Source: Chryseobacterium endalhagicum | GTDB taxonomy: Bacteria > Bacteroidota > Bacteroidia > Flavobacteriales > Weeksellaceae | Direction of reading: 5' to 3' | DNA: 64,000 nucleotides | NCBI RefSeq assembly: GCF_016745235.1 | Contig: NZ_JAELVM010000001.1 | Span: 323,856-387,855 of the forward strand | In this document: one piece after another, positions 26,401 to 41,400 of the stretch | Layout: each line of letters begins with the position of its first letter | Numbering within the stretch: position 1 is the first letter of the stretch | Made by a program: the position numbers and the translations under genes | Notes under the pieces: generated by a model | What the model saw: the letters and a program-made list of their open reading frames with translations, nothing else | The model's database searches: none | What the model was told of the DNA's origin: nothing

Positions 26401-29400
26401 TCTGTCCTTTCATGGCCTTCCGGGCAGCTTCAAAACAGTTGGCTGTTCCCAAAATATTGGTACTGAGCATTTCTTCAGCTTCTTCATAGGAAATTTTCCC
26501 GGCTACATCTTCTGCGTAGCTTCCCGCACAGTTGATGAACAGATCCAGATTTCTATCACCAGCCAGAAACGACTGCAGCGCAGCATTAACAGAATGTAGA
26601 TCACAAACATCAGCCTGGAATATCTTTAAATTTTCAAAGCTGTTTTCAATCACTTTCCCAGGATTTCTTCCGCAGATTCCCACAACATCACCTTTTTCAA
26701 GATAATGCCGGGCCAACGCATACCCGATACCGGAAGTTCCGCCTGCTATAAAAACATTCATGTGATAGCTGTGATTTGCAATTGATGTAAAAATAGATTT
26801 TAAAACTGAAAGTAGAGCCGTTTAGAGCATCAAAAGGAGCAAAATTTTTTATCTTTTGAACCGTTAAGATTCTGCTTAAGGCTTTAAGAATATGAAGCTG
26901 AGCGTTGCTTTAAGATGTATAGCTTAAGAAATCTTTAGATTTTTCTTAATTATTCTTACTTTCTTCATTGGTCTTAATGGTTAAAAACAGTCATAAAAGA
27001 CGCAAAAGTTTTTCATATGAATGGTATCTACACCTATTCACAAACCTCTGTGAAAATCTGGGAAATCTGCGGTTAAAATAAACCAAAGACAATCGATTAC
27101 AATACTATGAGGAAAATATTCAATAGGAACGGGCTTTAGCCCGTTTGCCGAAAACAAGAACAAAATCCATTGGCTTCAGCCAAAACATATTTTATAAAAT
27201 CACCCACGAATAGATTTCATGGTCTGATCAAAACCATACTGCCACTGCATTTCCATATCTTCTGCAAAACGTTCGTAGGCTTCCGGAAAAGAAAAATCAA
27301 TCTCAAATTTCTTCCAATTGATTCCTTTTTTAAGATAATGTCCTTTCAGATCTTCTTTAATATGAGTTGTATCAATCTGAAAATCAACCGGGAATTGTTC
27401 AATCTCTTCAAGCCTTGCATTCCCACTGAAGCCCAGTACAGACCTGACGAGGGCTTCTTCAACCGGATTGTATGACTGTTTTTTTTCAATAATAATTTCA
27501 TCTGCAAGATGATGGGCCAGCTCAGCAGGAATAAGATCAATTGCTCCGCCTGCAAAATATTTTCCCTGAAGAAAAACAGGTTCCACATAAAACATATCCG
27601 AGACGGAAATCCGGGTACTTTCCAGCAGGGAAATATCTGTTTTAATACTGATATGTTCTTCCACCGCACTGTTTTTCATGTTTTTGGAGGAAATTATAAC
27701 CTGTTCCGGATTGATTTTTTCTGAAGTTTTTGGATCTGTAAAAATCACTTTCCGGTACAGTTTTCTGCCGTTTCTTTTCGGGCCTGCTTCTTTGGGATCA
27801 AAAAGAATTTCAGAACCAATGATGACCGTTGGAATTTCTTGTGAAAACTGAACATTTTTCAATGATGGAAAAACTCCGGTTAAGTCTTGTGGCATTTCGA
27901 CAAGATATCTGCTGAAAACATCTTCTGCAAAAGGCGCATTCCTTTGATCAAATAATTTCTTTAAGGTGAAAAGACCAATGCCTGACAATTTTTTATGCCG
28001 GGTTAAAACTGTTCCCGATACAAAGCGGAAATATTCTTCTGATTTCAAATATTCTTTCCGGGAAATATGATCTGGAAAAGCGTTGATGACCGTTGCGGCA
28101 AACGCTCCTCCGCATGAAGCTATCAGGACATCGGGTTTCATGTTCAGTTCTTCCAGAGCGGCCAGCATTCCAAGGTAGATCATCAGCCGGGTTCCGCCTC
28201 CTGAAAATACAACTGCTCTTTTAAATTTTTCGCTCATGATCTTAGATTTTTACAAGAAGGGAAAATATCCAGAAGAATAGGGGAGCATTGAAGATCAGGC
28301 TGTCCATTCTGTCCAGAAGACCGCCGTGTCCTGGAAGAAGGGTTCCGGTATCTTTTATATGGGCTTTTCTTTTTAAATAAGACATAAAAACATCACCACA
28401 AAATCCGGACACGCCAAGAAGAATTCCCAAAATGGTATTGACTAAAATATCAGTTTCCAGTAAAAAGAAACCTAAAATATTACTCAATAATACTGTAAGG
28501 AAAACGCCACCGATAAATCCTTCCAAGGTCTTATTGGGGCTTATCTGAGGGGTGATTTTATGTTTTCCGAAAAACTTGCCCATCAGGTATTGAAAAACAT
28601 CATTCAGTTCAGTGACGACCACAATGAAGATGATGGAATTCAGCCCGGAAGCGGTTTCGCGGATAAATGACAGATGAGGAAAGGCAAAAAGACAGACTAA
28701 TAAAGCTATAATAAATCCATAAAGCTGTTTCACTGATGTTTTTAACAAAATAAAATAGAGTAATACAAGGACTGACAAAGCAGAGCTGTACAAAAAGTAA
28801 TTTTCAATATTGAAAAAATACAGCAGGAAAAATTGTGCGGTTCCTACAAATAACGAAGGAATCAGACGATTAGAATTAATCCTGAATAATCTTAAAAACT
28901 CAAAAAAGCACTGAAAACCGATCCATGAAACAAAAACCTTCATGGTCAGCGGATGGGAGATTCCGGCAGCAAAAACAATGATAATGTAGATCCAAGTTTT
29001 TACCCGCAGCGGGACATCTGCAAATTTATTTTCTTCAGGCTTCATTCAGAGATTTCTTTAAGCGGATATAAGTGCTGATAGCTAACAGTAGAATGATTGT
29101 ACCGAAAATATATTTCGAGATTCCTGAAATATCTGCCCCGAAAAATACTGCCAGACCATAGATTCCTAACACCAGGGCGCGGTCGCTTTTACCCATCGGA
29201 CCATCGTAGCGGCGTTCTTTTCCTAAAGCTTTCCCTATCAGGCCTGCAAATTCATTGATGATGCTTAGTATAATGAAAACAATAATCAGGTATAAACTTT
29301 CCGGCTGGAATTTAAGCAGCGGAAAAAAGATAATCACATCGGAAACAATATCCCCGACTTCATTTAAAATTTCGCCCAATCTGCTGGTCTGGTTGAATTT

Positions 29401-32400
29401 TCGGGCCATCATTCCATCCAGAGCATTTAAAGCCATTCTAAGCAAAAGTCCGACCGGAAGGCTCAGGAAAAACCACTTTGAAACATCTGCATTCCAGAAT
29501 AATACTCCAATGATAACAGACAGCAAAACAGAACTTACTGTAATTTGATTGGCCGAGACGTTATTCCTGTGCAGAAATAATAAAACCGGGGTAAGCAGCT
29601 GCTGAAACCAGGGCTTTAGTTTATATACCGAGATCATGGTGGTTATCGCTTTTTGTGATTGTTTATATCAAATATAGATAATTTTTTTAATCAGAATTTA
29701 TAATTGGCAGGGAAGGGTTTTTCCAATTTCAAAATGTAAAAAATTGCTTTGTATCTCTTTTTCCCATAACTTTGCACAAACCTAATCTAATGAGTAAAAA
29801 GAATACAAAGTACATCTTTGTGACAGGAGGTGTAACTTCATCTTTGGGAAAAGGAATCGTGTCTGCTTCTCTGGGACTTTTGTTAAAATCACGCGGTTTT
29901 AACGTAACGATCCAAAAACTGGATCCTTATATCAACATCGACCCGGGAACACTGAATCCATATGAACACGGAGAATGCTATGTAACCGAAGATGGTGCAG
30001 AAACGGATCTGGATTTAGGTCACTACGAGCGTTATCTGGATGCTCCTACTTCCCAAAACAACAACGTTACGACAGGAAAAATTTACCAAACTGTTATCGA
30101 AAAAGAAAGAAAAGGAGATTTCTTAGGCAAGACGGTTCAGGTAATTCCTCATATCACCAACGAGATCAAACGCAGAATCAAAATGCTTTCCAAGCAGAAC
30201 TACGATATCATCATTACTGAGATCGGAGGAACTGTAGGAGATATTGAATCTCTTCCATACATTGAAACGGTACGCCAGCTGAAATGGGAATTGGGTGAGA
30301 AAAATTCTATGGTGATTCACCTTACGCTGCTGCCTTACCTGGCTTCAAGCGGCGAATTGAAAACAAAACCTTCCCAGCATTCCGTGCGTCAGTTGATGGA
30401 AAGCGGAATTATGGCGGATGTTTTGGTGTGCAGAACAGAACACAATATTCCAAAAGATCAGCGAGCGAAATTAGCTCAATTCTGTAATGTTTCTCTGGAT
30501 AACGTCATTGAATGTAAAGATCTGGAAACAATCTATGAAGTTCCAATGTATCTTCAGAAGCAGAATTTTGATGATGTAGTTTTAAAAGAACTGGATCTTA
30601 AAAATGATAAAGAAGCGGATCTGAAAGACTGGAAAACCTTCCTTAAAAAATTCAAAAATCCTAAAAGAACGGTAGAAATTGCCTTAGTAGGAAAATATAT
30701 TTCTCTGCAGGATTCTTATATTTCTATTGCTGAAGCTTTCAAACATGCCGGTGCAAGTCTTGAAACTGAAGTAAAAGTAAGATGGGTATACAGTGGAGAC
30801 ATCACCGCTGAAAATATTAAAGAGACTTTAGGTGGTGTAGACGGAATCCTTATTGCTCCAGGTTTTGGCGATAGAGGAATTGAAGGAAAAGTTCTTACGG
30901 CCCAATATGCAAGAGAAAATAAAGTTCCGATGCTGGGAATTTGTCTGGGAATGCAGATTATGACCATTGAATTTGCAAGAAACGTTCTTGGTCACTCAAA
31001 AGCCAACTCAATGGAATTTGATACCTCTACACCGGATCCTGTAATTTCTATTATGGAAGAGCAGAAAAATGTGGTAGATAAAGGAGGAACTATGCGTCTT
31101 GGAGCATGGAAATGTTCATTGAAGAATGGTTCTAAACTATATGATATCTACGGCGCTAAAAATATTTCTGAAAGACACCGTCACCGTTATGAATTCAACA
31201 GTGATTATCTTCAGGAATTTGAAAAGAACGGCTTCCTTGCAACGGGTATCAACCCTGAAACAGGTCTTGTAGAAGCTCTTGAGCTTCCTGACCACCCGTT
31301 CTATGTAGGTGTGCAGTATCACCCTGAATATAAAAGTACAGTAGCAACGCCGCATCCTCTTTTCAGAGCTTTTGTGAAGGCTTGCGAAAAGAAATAAGGT
31401 AATAATATACCATAAACGTCTTATCATAAACTCAGGCTGATTATTCTCAGCTTGAGTTTATTATATAGTAACATGGTAATGCATAGAGATTTTGATAAAA
31501 AAACAGTATTTTTGTCAGCTCAAAAAGCAGTCTATCTTAATGCTTGATAAAATTTAAAATTTTAATATAAAATAAAATGCAACAAAACAAAGGAATCGAT
31601 AAAAGTCAAATGATCAGTTTTGCGGTTTTGTGTTTGGTTCTTTTCGGATTCATGTTCTATTTCCAGAACAAGCAGGCGAAAGAGGAGCAGGAAAAAGCTC
31701 AGCAACAGAAGACCGAGCAGGTGAAAAATTCTGTAAAACAGACTCAGGCTAGTAATATCAATCCAAATGTCACTCCGGGTGCTATTCAGACAGCCAGTTT
31801 GAACAACAAAGAACTGAATGTTGAATTCTCCAGTTTGGGAGGGCAGGTTTCCAAAGTACAGCTTTCGGAATATAAAGCATACAATCATAAAACAGATAAT
31901 GCTGATCTTCCGCTTTATCTGATCGACAAAAAGAACTCCAACTACGGTTTTCAGTTTAAGGATAAAACCGGAAAAGTCATTAATACCAAAGACCTGGTTT
32001 TTGCACCGGCTGTTAATGGGAATACCGTAACAATGACGGCTAACTATAACAGTGCCGTTATTCAGTTTGTCTATACATTACTTCCAAAATATACCCTTGA
32101 TTTTAAAGTAAGAACGCAGGGATTATCTGCCGTTACTGCTGATAACAAAGCGGACTTTATCTGGGATTACAGTGTAAGAAACCTGGAAAAGGGTAGAGCA
32201 CAGGAACAGTCTCACTCGGAATTCTCATACGCTTTCAATAATTATAAAGATTATGATTATGATGGAAGAACGGATATGAGTGAGGAAAAAGAAACGCTTA
32301 ACTGGATTGGGGTAAAACAGCAGTTTTTCTCTTCTGTAATTGAAGCTAAAAACGGTTTCACACAGAGCAAAGGAAATCAGGAAGCGATTGAAGAAGGTGA

Positions 32401-35400
32401 GTATCTGAAGAAACTTAATTTTGAAGGGTTCGTACAGATGACGGGAAGCGAGCTTAATCAGGATTTTACCTGGTATTTTATGCCGCTTGACTTACCTCTG
32501 TTAAAATCATATGATAAAAACTTTGACGAAATTCTTCCGTTAGGATGGTCTTTCATTGGATGGATGAACCGTGGATTCTTCATGCCGATGTATAATATCA
32601 TTGCAGAATGGGGACTTACAGCAGGTTGGGTAATTTTCTTAATGACCATTATCGTAAAACTGATCCTGTCACCAATCATGTACAAGCAGCATAAGCTGAG
32701 TGCCATGATGAAAGTGATCCGTCCTGAAATTGATGAGGTGAATGCAAAGCTTAAAGATGCAGACCCAATGAAGAAGCAGCAGGCTACGATGGAAATCTAC
32801 CGTAAGGCGGGTGTTAATCAGATGGCGGGATGTCTTCCGGCGCTGGTTCAGATTCCTATTTTCTACGCCCTCTTCCGTTTCTTTCCGAATTTCATTGATC
32901 TGAGAGGAAAAGGATTCTGGTTTGCAAAAGATCTGACGGCTTATGATGATTTGATTAAACTTCCGTTTAAAATTCCATTCCTTGGAGATCACTTAAGTGT
33001 TTTTGCATTGGCTTGTACGATCGTGATCTTAATTTATACTGTAATGACTTCAGGTAACATGCAGCAGCCTCAGCAGGAAGGAATGCCGAACATGAAAGTT
33101 CTGATGTATATCTTCCCGATTACATTCCTGTTCTTCCTGAATACATCAGCATCCGGTCTTTCATGGTACTACTTTGTATCCAATGCGATCAACATTCTGA
33201 TTATCCTGGTCATTAAATACGTGATACTGGATGAAAAGAAAATCCATGCACAGATTCAGGCGAATAAAGAAAAGCCGAAAGCTGAAGGTAAGTTCCAGAA
33301 GAGAATGAGAGAGATGATGGAGAAAGCTCAGGAGCAGCAAAAAGTGCAGGAGAACCAAAAGAAAAAGAAATAAGATTTCTGAAAATCTATAATAAAAAAG
33401 AGAAGCAAATTTGCTTCTCTTTTGTTTTTTAATCACAAGGCTTTGGAACAGGTTGATTCATGTGCGGGCACGGTGTATCGCAAGGACAAATTTGTCCACC
33501 CATAATCTGCTTTAACTGATTTTTGCTAATTAATTTAGCGTTTTTGATTTTTGTAAGATTTTTCATAGTGTAATATTAAGATTGTTTTCAGTTCTCTTGA
33601 AAATTTAAGAAAACTCTTTATTTGGTTGTCTTCCAAATATAAATAAAATATCTGTTCCAATTTTTTTAAATTGAATTTTATCGAAATATTTTCTGTGTTT
33701 TATTCTGTTTCTTCCCAATAGAACTGGCTGGAATTCCGGCTGCAGTAAAGAGCAAAAACAGATCACTTATAATGAAAAAGAGAAGCAGATCTGCTTCTCT
33801 TTTTTAGTTTTATATCATCGGATTCATTAATCAATAAAGTTTTAATCATATTTCAGTCTGAATGACTGTCTGTGATGTTTTGTGGGACCGAATTTAATTA
33901 AAGCTTCCTGATGGGCTTTTGTGGCATATCCGAAATTAGTGTTCCAGCTGTATTCAGGATGATCCTCATGGAGTTCTATCATTAATTTATCCCTGTAGTT
34001 TTTAGCCAGAATAGAAGCTGCTGCGATAGACAAAACCTTTGAATCACCTTTAATGATGCATTGGTGGGGAATGTAATTATAAGGATGGAATTTGTTTCCG
34101 TCTACCAGAATCAGTTCCGGTATTATCGTTAACTGGTCCAAAGCCCGGTGCATGGCATGAATACTCGCATTAAGGATATTGTGCTCATCAATGAATGAAG
34201 GGGGAAGCTCTGCGATAGCATAATTTTTTACATTGTCTTTGATATAGCTGTCCAGTTCCATTCTTGTCTTGAATGTTAATTTCTTGGAGTCATTCACCAG
34301 ATTTTGCTCAAAACTGTCATCCAGAATGACAGCTGCGGCTACTACAGGCCCGCTCAGGCATCCTCTTCCTACTTCATCACATCCCGCTTCGATGTAAAGG
34401 TCTGTCCATTTGTGCATTAGATCCATGAATATTATTTGTATAGATTGGTAAAATTAGTAAAAAATACAAATTGATTGAAAATGCAGTTTATCCTGTGGTA
34501 ATGGTACTTTTGTAGATTTAATTCACATATATTGTGAAATATTTGTAATATTGATAAAACATATTTTGGTGTCTTATTTCAGTATTTTTTATTTTTTAAC
34601 TAATACTTTTTATTAATATAGTCATATTGTTTCGTTTTATTATTGAATTTAAAATTATTTAACGTAAAATTTTGTATTTTTAAGAAAGTTTCACATATTT
34701 GCAAATCATTAAAAAATTATAATCAATTAAACATGAAGAAATTAACAACTAGTGTTTTAGCGATAGTGCTTACCGCTTCCTTTGGATTGGTCAGTGCGCA
34801 AAATACGCAAGATGATACTTTACAGGTTAATGACATCCGGGAGATTGTTGTTACAGGTGCACTTGGTCTTAAAAAAAGACAGGATGCGGTTACATCTTCT
34901 AATCAGGTAGTAAATGCTGCTGAAATTACTCAGGCAAATAACCCGAACCCTGTTCTGGCACTTACCGGGAAAGTTTCCGGACTTCAGATCAACACGACTA
35001 ATACCTCTGTGAATTCTACGGCAAGAGTAGTTTTAAGAGGTCCGAGATCGGTTTCAGGAAACAACCAGGCATTGGTGGTTATTGATGGTGTGATCTCTTC
35101 GCTGGCAATTTATCAGAATTTACCACCTGAAATTATTGAAAACGTTAACGTTATCAAGGGTATGCAGGGAGCAGCTCTGTATGGTGAAAAAGGGAGTAAC
35201 GGTGTTTTGATTGTAACAACCAAAAGAGGATCAAAATCTGAAAAGTTACAGTTTTCATTAACGAACTCTGTAGATTTTTCTTCTGTTTATAAACTTCCTT
35301 ATTTCCAGGAACTGTATGGACAAGGATGGCCTGGAGATGCTTTTGATACCACTGAATATGGCGGAACAACCTGGACTCCTTATGAGAACTCTGCATGGGG

Positions 35401-38400
35401 CCCGGCTTATAACTCAGTATTGGGAGGACAAAGTTTATATGTGGGGCTTCCACAGGCGAACAATCAGTTTCTTAGAGAAACATTCTCTCCTAAAAAGGAT
35501 CACGTAGCTAATTTCTTTAAAACAGGTGTTTTATTCCAGAACGGTATTTCTGTTTCTGCGGGAGGATCTGATTCTTATGTGTTTTTATCTGCCAACAGAA
35601 CGCAGAATGATTTCGTTGTAGAAAATGACCAGCTTAAAAGAAATAACTTTATTCTAAAAGCAGGAAAGAAATTAGGGAACTTCAGAATTGATGGTAACGT
35701 TAACTACTTAGATTTAAGTACTTCAGAAACTTCTGCAGGATTATATGATCAGTTGTTACAAACGCCTACGAACGTTGATATCAGAAAGTTCAGATACTCA
35801 CTTCCGGATGCCAGTCACTCAATTTATATTACGAATCCTTATTGGACTATCGATAATGAGAGATATAACAATAAGAGCAGAACTTTTACAGGATTAATTA
35901 ATCTTGAGTACAATTTAAATAAGAATATCTCCTTTACATATGCAGGATCAGTAACATCCATATCTTCCATTGCAGAAAGTTACCTGAATGCATTTGCTTA
36001 TGACAGGATTTATCAGGGTACAGGGACGTATCTGGATGGGCATTCTCCAAGTGATGGAACTTTTGCAAGAGAGCCAATTGTTTCCAGTTACTATAAATCA
36101 GTGGGTTCTGGATTTAGATATTATGGCGATTTAATGGCGAACTTTGATTATGACCTAACGGATAATATCAATATGAGGCTTAACGTGGGACACAATATCC
36201 AGGATAATACGTCCTCTACAACACAAGTTGGGGGAACCAACCTTAAAATTCCAGGATGGTATCATATTACCAATGTTTTGAATCCTGATCCTTTCTATAA
36301 ACTTGATAATGGTAAATCACAGGTGAGATCTTATGCTTGGTTTGCCAACCTGGATCTTGCTTATAAAGATTATTTATTCCTGAATTCTACCTTCAGATAT
36401 GAAAAAAGTTCTCTTATCAGCTTAAATCCTAGAGATATTGATGGAAATGCGTTGCCTTTTTCAAATAAGCCTTTTGCTTATTATTCTGTAGGGGCGTCCT
36501 TTATTCCTACAAAAGCATTTGAAAATATTAAAGGAAAAGTACTGAACTATGCTAAAGTGAGCTTATCATTCAGTAGGGTAGGTAACGTACAGACTATCCC
36601 TGTGTATGGTCTTGACCGTGTGGGTGCTTTCCCAACAGGATATCCTTTCGGTAATTTATCTTCATCGCTACCTACGGCTAACTTCTATGCTCCGGATATT
36701 GAACCGGAATTCTATAACTCTAAAGAAGCTGGATTACAGTTAGGATTCTTTAATGACCGTATTACTTTTGATGGGTCAGTATATAGAAATGATACCAATA
36801 ACTTAATTACTTTGGTGACTACTTCTTCTGCTTCGGGAATTACTGGTATTCTTAATAATATCGGGGATAGCCGTAATGAGGGGTTTGAATTGGATTTAGG
36901 TTTTACACCGATCAAATCCAAAAATTTTGAATGGAAAATAAGAGGATCTTATACTACATACAGAACAAAGATTCTTTCCTTAGCTGATGGTTCTGACGAG
37001 ACTCCATTGAATGTGATCTCAAGACCAACTGTAGGAATTTATGCTGTAGTGGGAGAAGATTTCCCAATGATCAAAGGAACTAAGTACCAAAGAGATCCTA
37101 ATGGAAATATTATTGTTGACAGAAACGGAAACCCTCTGACTACTTCAACTTTGGAAGTTTTAGGAAAGGTAAATCCTGATTATATCCTGGGTTTCAGTAC
37201 TTCATTTAAATTTAAAGGAATTACATTAAGTGCTGTTGCAGATTACAGAACCGGAAACAGCTTTGTTCCGCTTTCTAAAGAATTACTTGCTTATGCCGGG
37301 CATCTTGAGCAGACTGCGACTTTCGACAGAAACCAGGGGTATGTTGTTCCTAACTCAGTTCAGTTGGTAAACGGACAGTATGTACCAAATACAACACCTG
37401 TAGGAGATGATGCGTCTTACTTCGGAACCAATGAATACTTTACGAACGGTAATTTCCGTAGAGTAGGTGAGGAGCATGTAATTGACGGTACTGCCTTTAA
37501 AATAAGGGAGATTGCTTTGAGTTATGATATCCCGAAATCTGTATTAAGAAATACATTTGTTAACTCATTAACCATAGGAGTGTATGCAAGAAATCCTATT
37601 GCGATTTATGCAAAGAGCAACAGAAACTATGCTGATCCGGAAACAGCTACAACCAGCGGAAATGCTGCAGGTTTGGCGTCTACAGGACAATATCCTACTA
37701 TCAGAAACTTTGGCTTCAACTTAAATGTAACTTTCTAATTATTGAATAAAATGAAAAAGAATAAATTTTTAACAGCTCTGTCCATTGTGGCATTAAGTAT
37801 AGCGGCGACTTCCTGCTCTAATGAGTATCTGGATGTCAATGATAATCCTAATGCAATACAGGCAGAGTCGATTACTCCGGATCTTATGCTTCCGGGAGCT
37901 ATCAGTACGGCTTACAGAACGCAAGGAGGTACAATGGTGCAGTTTGGGAACTTAATGATGAACAGCTGGGCTGGAAACACATACAGTTTTGGAGGTGCAT
38001 TTTCAAGAGAATTTAACTTGGGATCAATAGATAATACTTTTTATACAGGTATTTGGGGGCTATATCCTAGAATAGCTAATTTTGCTCAAATAGAAATCTA
38101 TCCCAATGCTGATCATAAGCAGGATAATTATATTGCGATCGCAAAAATTATGAAAGCATATTATATGCAGTATATTGTGGATCTTTACGGGGATGTTCCT
38201 TATTCTGAAGCCTTTAAAGGAAGGGATAATATGACGCCTAAGTATGATCAGGATTCAGATATTTACAAGGCACTTATTACAAGCCTGGAAGAAGCGAATG
38301 CTATTATTGCAGCGGGGAATGCTAATGCTGAAAATCCGGGAGCTGCAGATATTGTTTTCCACGGAACTATGACGAAATGGGCATCTTTCTCCAATACAAT

Positions 38401-41400
38401 TAAATTAAGAATGCTGGTTAGAATGTCTAAAGTGACAGGTGATCTTGCGGCGTACAGGGATGCGAAATTACAGACTCTTGCCAGTGCAACATTTATTGAT
38501 GAAGAGGTTGTAGTAAATCCTGGATATAGTGCTGCTACTGACGATCAGATGAATCCTTATATTCTTAACTGGGCAAGAACTTCAGCAGGAACTCAGGTTC
38601 AGAATTATGGACTTGTTGTTGCTTCCGAGCATATGGCAAATGCATTAGAGGGTAATCTTATCCTGAATGATGCCAACTATTCTAAATTTACAGGATTAAA
38701 AGATCCTAGAAGAAGCAGGTTATTTACCAATGTAGCCTCTGTTGATTATAATGGAAATGCATTTACAGGATTGAAGGGAATCAGACAGGGAGCTGTTCCT
38801 GGTCAGCCTGGAGCGCCTATCAGTAATACGAACACTTCAAAGCTGGGGATTGGTAATTTTGCAGGATCGGCTGCTATCAGTACCTGGACGGATGTAATTG
38901 ATGTTAATAACGGACGTGGTGGAGTATTGATGTCAAGTGCGGAAAGTAACTTCCTGCAGGCTGAAGCTGCACTTAGATGGCCGTCTGTTTTTACATTTAG
39001 TCCGCAGGCTAAATTTGAATCAGCGATCAAATCTAATGCTGCCTGGTTGGGTGCAAATGCTGCAACAACGACAGCTTATATTACTTCGGCTAATGCCAGA
39101 CCAGGACTGGGTTGGACAGGTTCTACACAACAGAAGATTGAAGCAATTATGACTCAGAAGTGGATTGCTTTAACGAATGTAAATCCTACAGAAATGTTTA
39201 TTGAATATAACAGAACAGGATATCCATGGACGCCATTGGCGGTTACGGCTCAACAAGTTAATAAGCCGTACCGATTGATTTATCCATTCTCTGAATATGC
39301 TGCGAATGCTGCAAATGTTCCTAATATATCTGCTGCAGATATATTTGTTAAAAATCAGCATACACCTTTCTGGAATCAAAATTAAATTTGACAGATTTTT
39401 AATATATTTTTATTTACCGCCCTCGGGCGGTTTTTTTATTTTATTAATTGAATGCTCGCTTTTGTGAGTATAAAATATGATATGCATAGCATTGCTTTTT
39501 AAGAAGAGTGTTTTTTTATTTTTCATTGAAAAGTGAGTAATTGTTTTGATTATCAGTCTGTTATTGCGCTTTTTTTAAATATTCTATATAGAAAATATCA
39601 ATTAAAAGCATTTGTGTATTTATGAAAAAAAATAATATAAAAATGTTTTGTTTTTGTTAATTGTTTTGTTTTTAACTTAATTTAATAAATTTTTTGAATA
39701 TTGTTTTATGAAATGATGAACATTTGATATTTTTTTAAGATTTTGTTTTGTGTTTTTAAGAAAGTTTTACAAATTTGTACAGTCCACAAAATTAAAATTT
39801 GATATGAAGAAACTAACAACAAGTCTGCTTGTTTTAGTATTGTCCTCATCTGTTGCAATTGCAAACGCCCAACAGACGAATGATACTGTAAAAACAAAGG
39901 AAATTGAGGGGGTAGTAGTAACTGCACTCGGAATTAAAAGAGAAAAAAGATCTCTCGGCTATGCAACCCAGGAAGTGAAAGGGGATGCCGTAAATAAAAA
40001 CCCTACAACCAACTTCTTAAATAACCTATCCGGAAAAGTAGCTGGATTAGAGATCAAGCAAAGTACCAACTTTGGTGGTTCTATCAACGTTGTTACAAGA
40101 GGGTATAAATCTTTATTAGGTGATAACCAGGCACTTTTTGTGGTAGATGGTGTTCCTATTATGAATAAGAATATCAATACTGCAAATCAATCTTCTGGTG
40201 GTGGAGGTTATGACTATGGAAGTTCTGTATCTGATATCAATCCCAATGACATAGAAACACTTAACGTGCTTAAAGGAGCTGCAGCAACTGCATTATATGG
40301 TTCCAGAGCTCAGAATGGTGCTATTATTATTACCACGAAAAGAGGAAAGAAAAATAAGGAAGGAATAGGGATGGAATTTTCTACTTCTATCACGATGTCT
40401 ACAATAGATAAATCAACCTTCCCGGAATATCAGACACAATATGGGCAAGGATACACAGGAAGAAGTTTTAGTACTGCATTGTATCAGGGAAGCCCAAGAG
40501 TGGCTTTTGGGAATGATGCTTCCTATGGATCGCCTTATGATGGATCTATGGTATGGCAGTATGGTGCTTTTATTCCCGGATCTCCAACCGAAGGGCAGAG
40601 GACGCCATGGCAGATGGCTAAGAACGGACCGATTAAATTCTTCAATACCGGGACCAATTATGTGAACAGTTTAGCTTTCAATGGAGGAAATGATCAGGCA
40701 ACTTATCGTCTAAGTTATACAAATACGGATGCTTCAGACATAATGCCGAACAGTTCTTTAACTAAAAATAATTTCAGTGGAAATGCATCTTACAAGATAA
40801 CGGATAAATTAACCGCTAATTTATACGCCAATTATATTACTCAAAAAACCGTTGGACGAAATAGTACGGGATATAACGATAATATAATGACGAATTTCAG
40901 ACAATGGTGGGCTACCAACGTAGATATAAAAGATCTGCAGCACCTGTATAATTCTTTCAGAAAAAATTATACATGGAACATGAGAAGCCAGACCGATCTT
41001 ACACCTGCTTTCTGGGATAACCCGTATTTTCAGCGATATGAAAACTATCAGAATGACTCTCGTGACAGATTTGCAGGAAACTTCAGCTTAAGCTATGATG
41101 TAAATAAAGACATTAACCTATTGGTAAGAATGGGAAGGGATGGTTACACCATGATTACGGAAGACAGAAAAGCAGTTGGTTCATACATTGGAAATGATTT
41201 TGGATTAAACGGAACTGTTGACCAGCCTTCAGGTTATGCTACGAATCAGTACAAGTTTTCTGAAACCAATTATGACTTTATTGGGACCTACAAGAAAAAT
41301 ATTACCGATGACTTTAATGTTAATGTATTGTTAGGAGGTAACGTTAACGTACAAAAAACTTATTCTAATCAGCAGTCAACTTCGGGAGGACTTTATATTC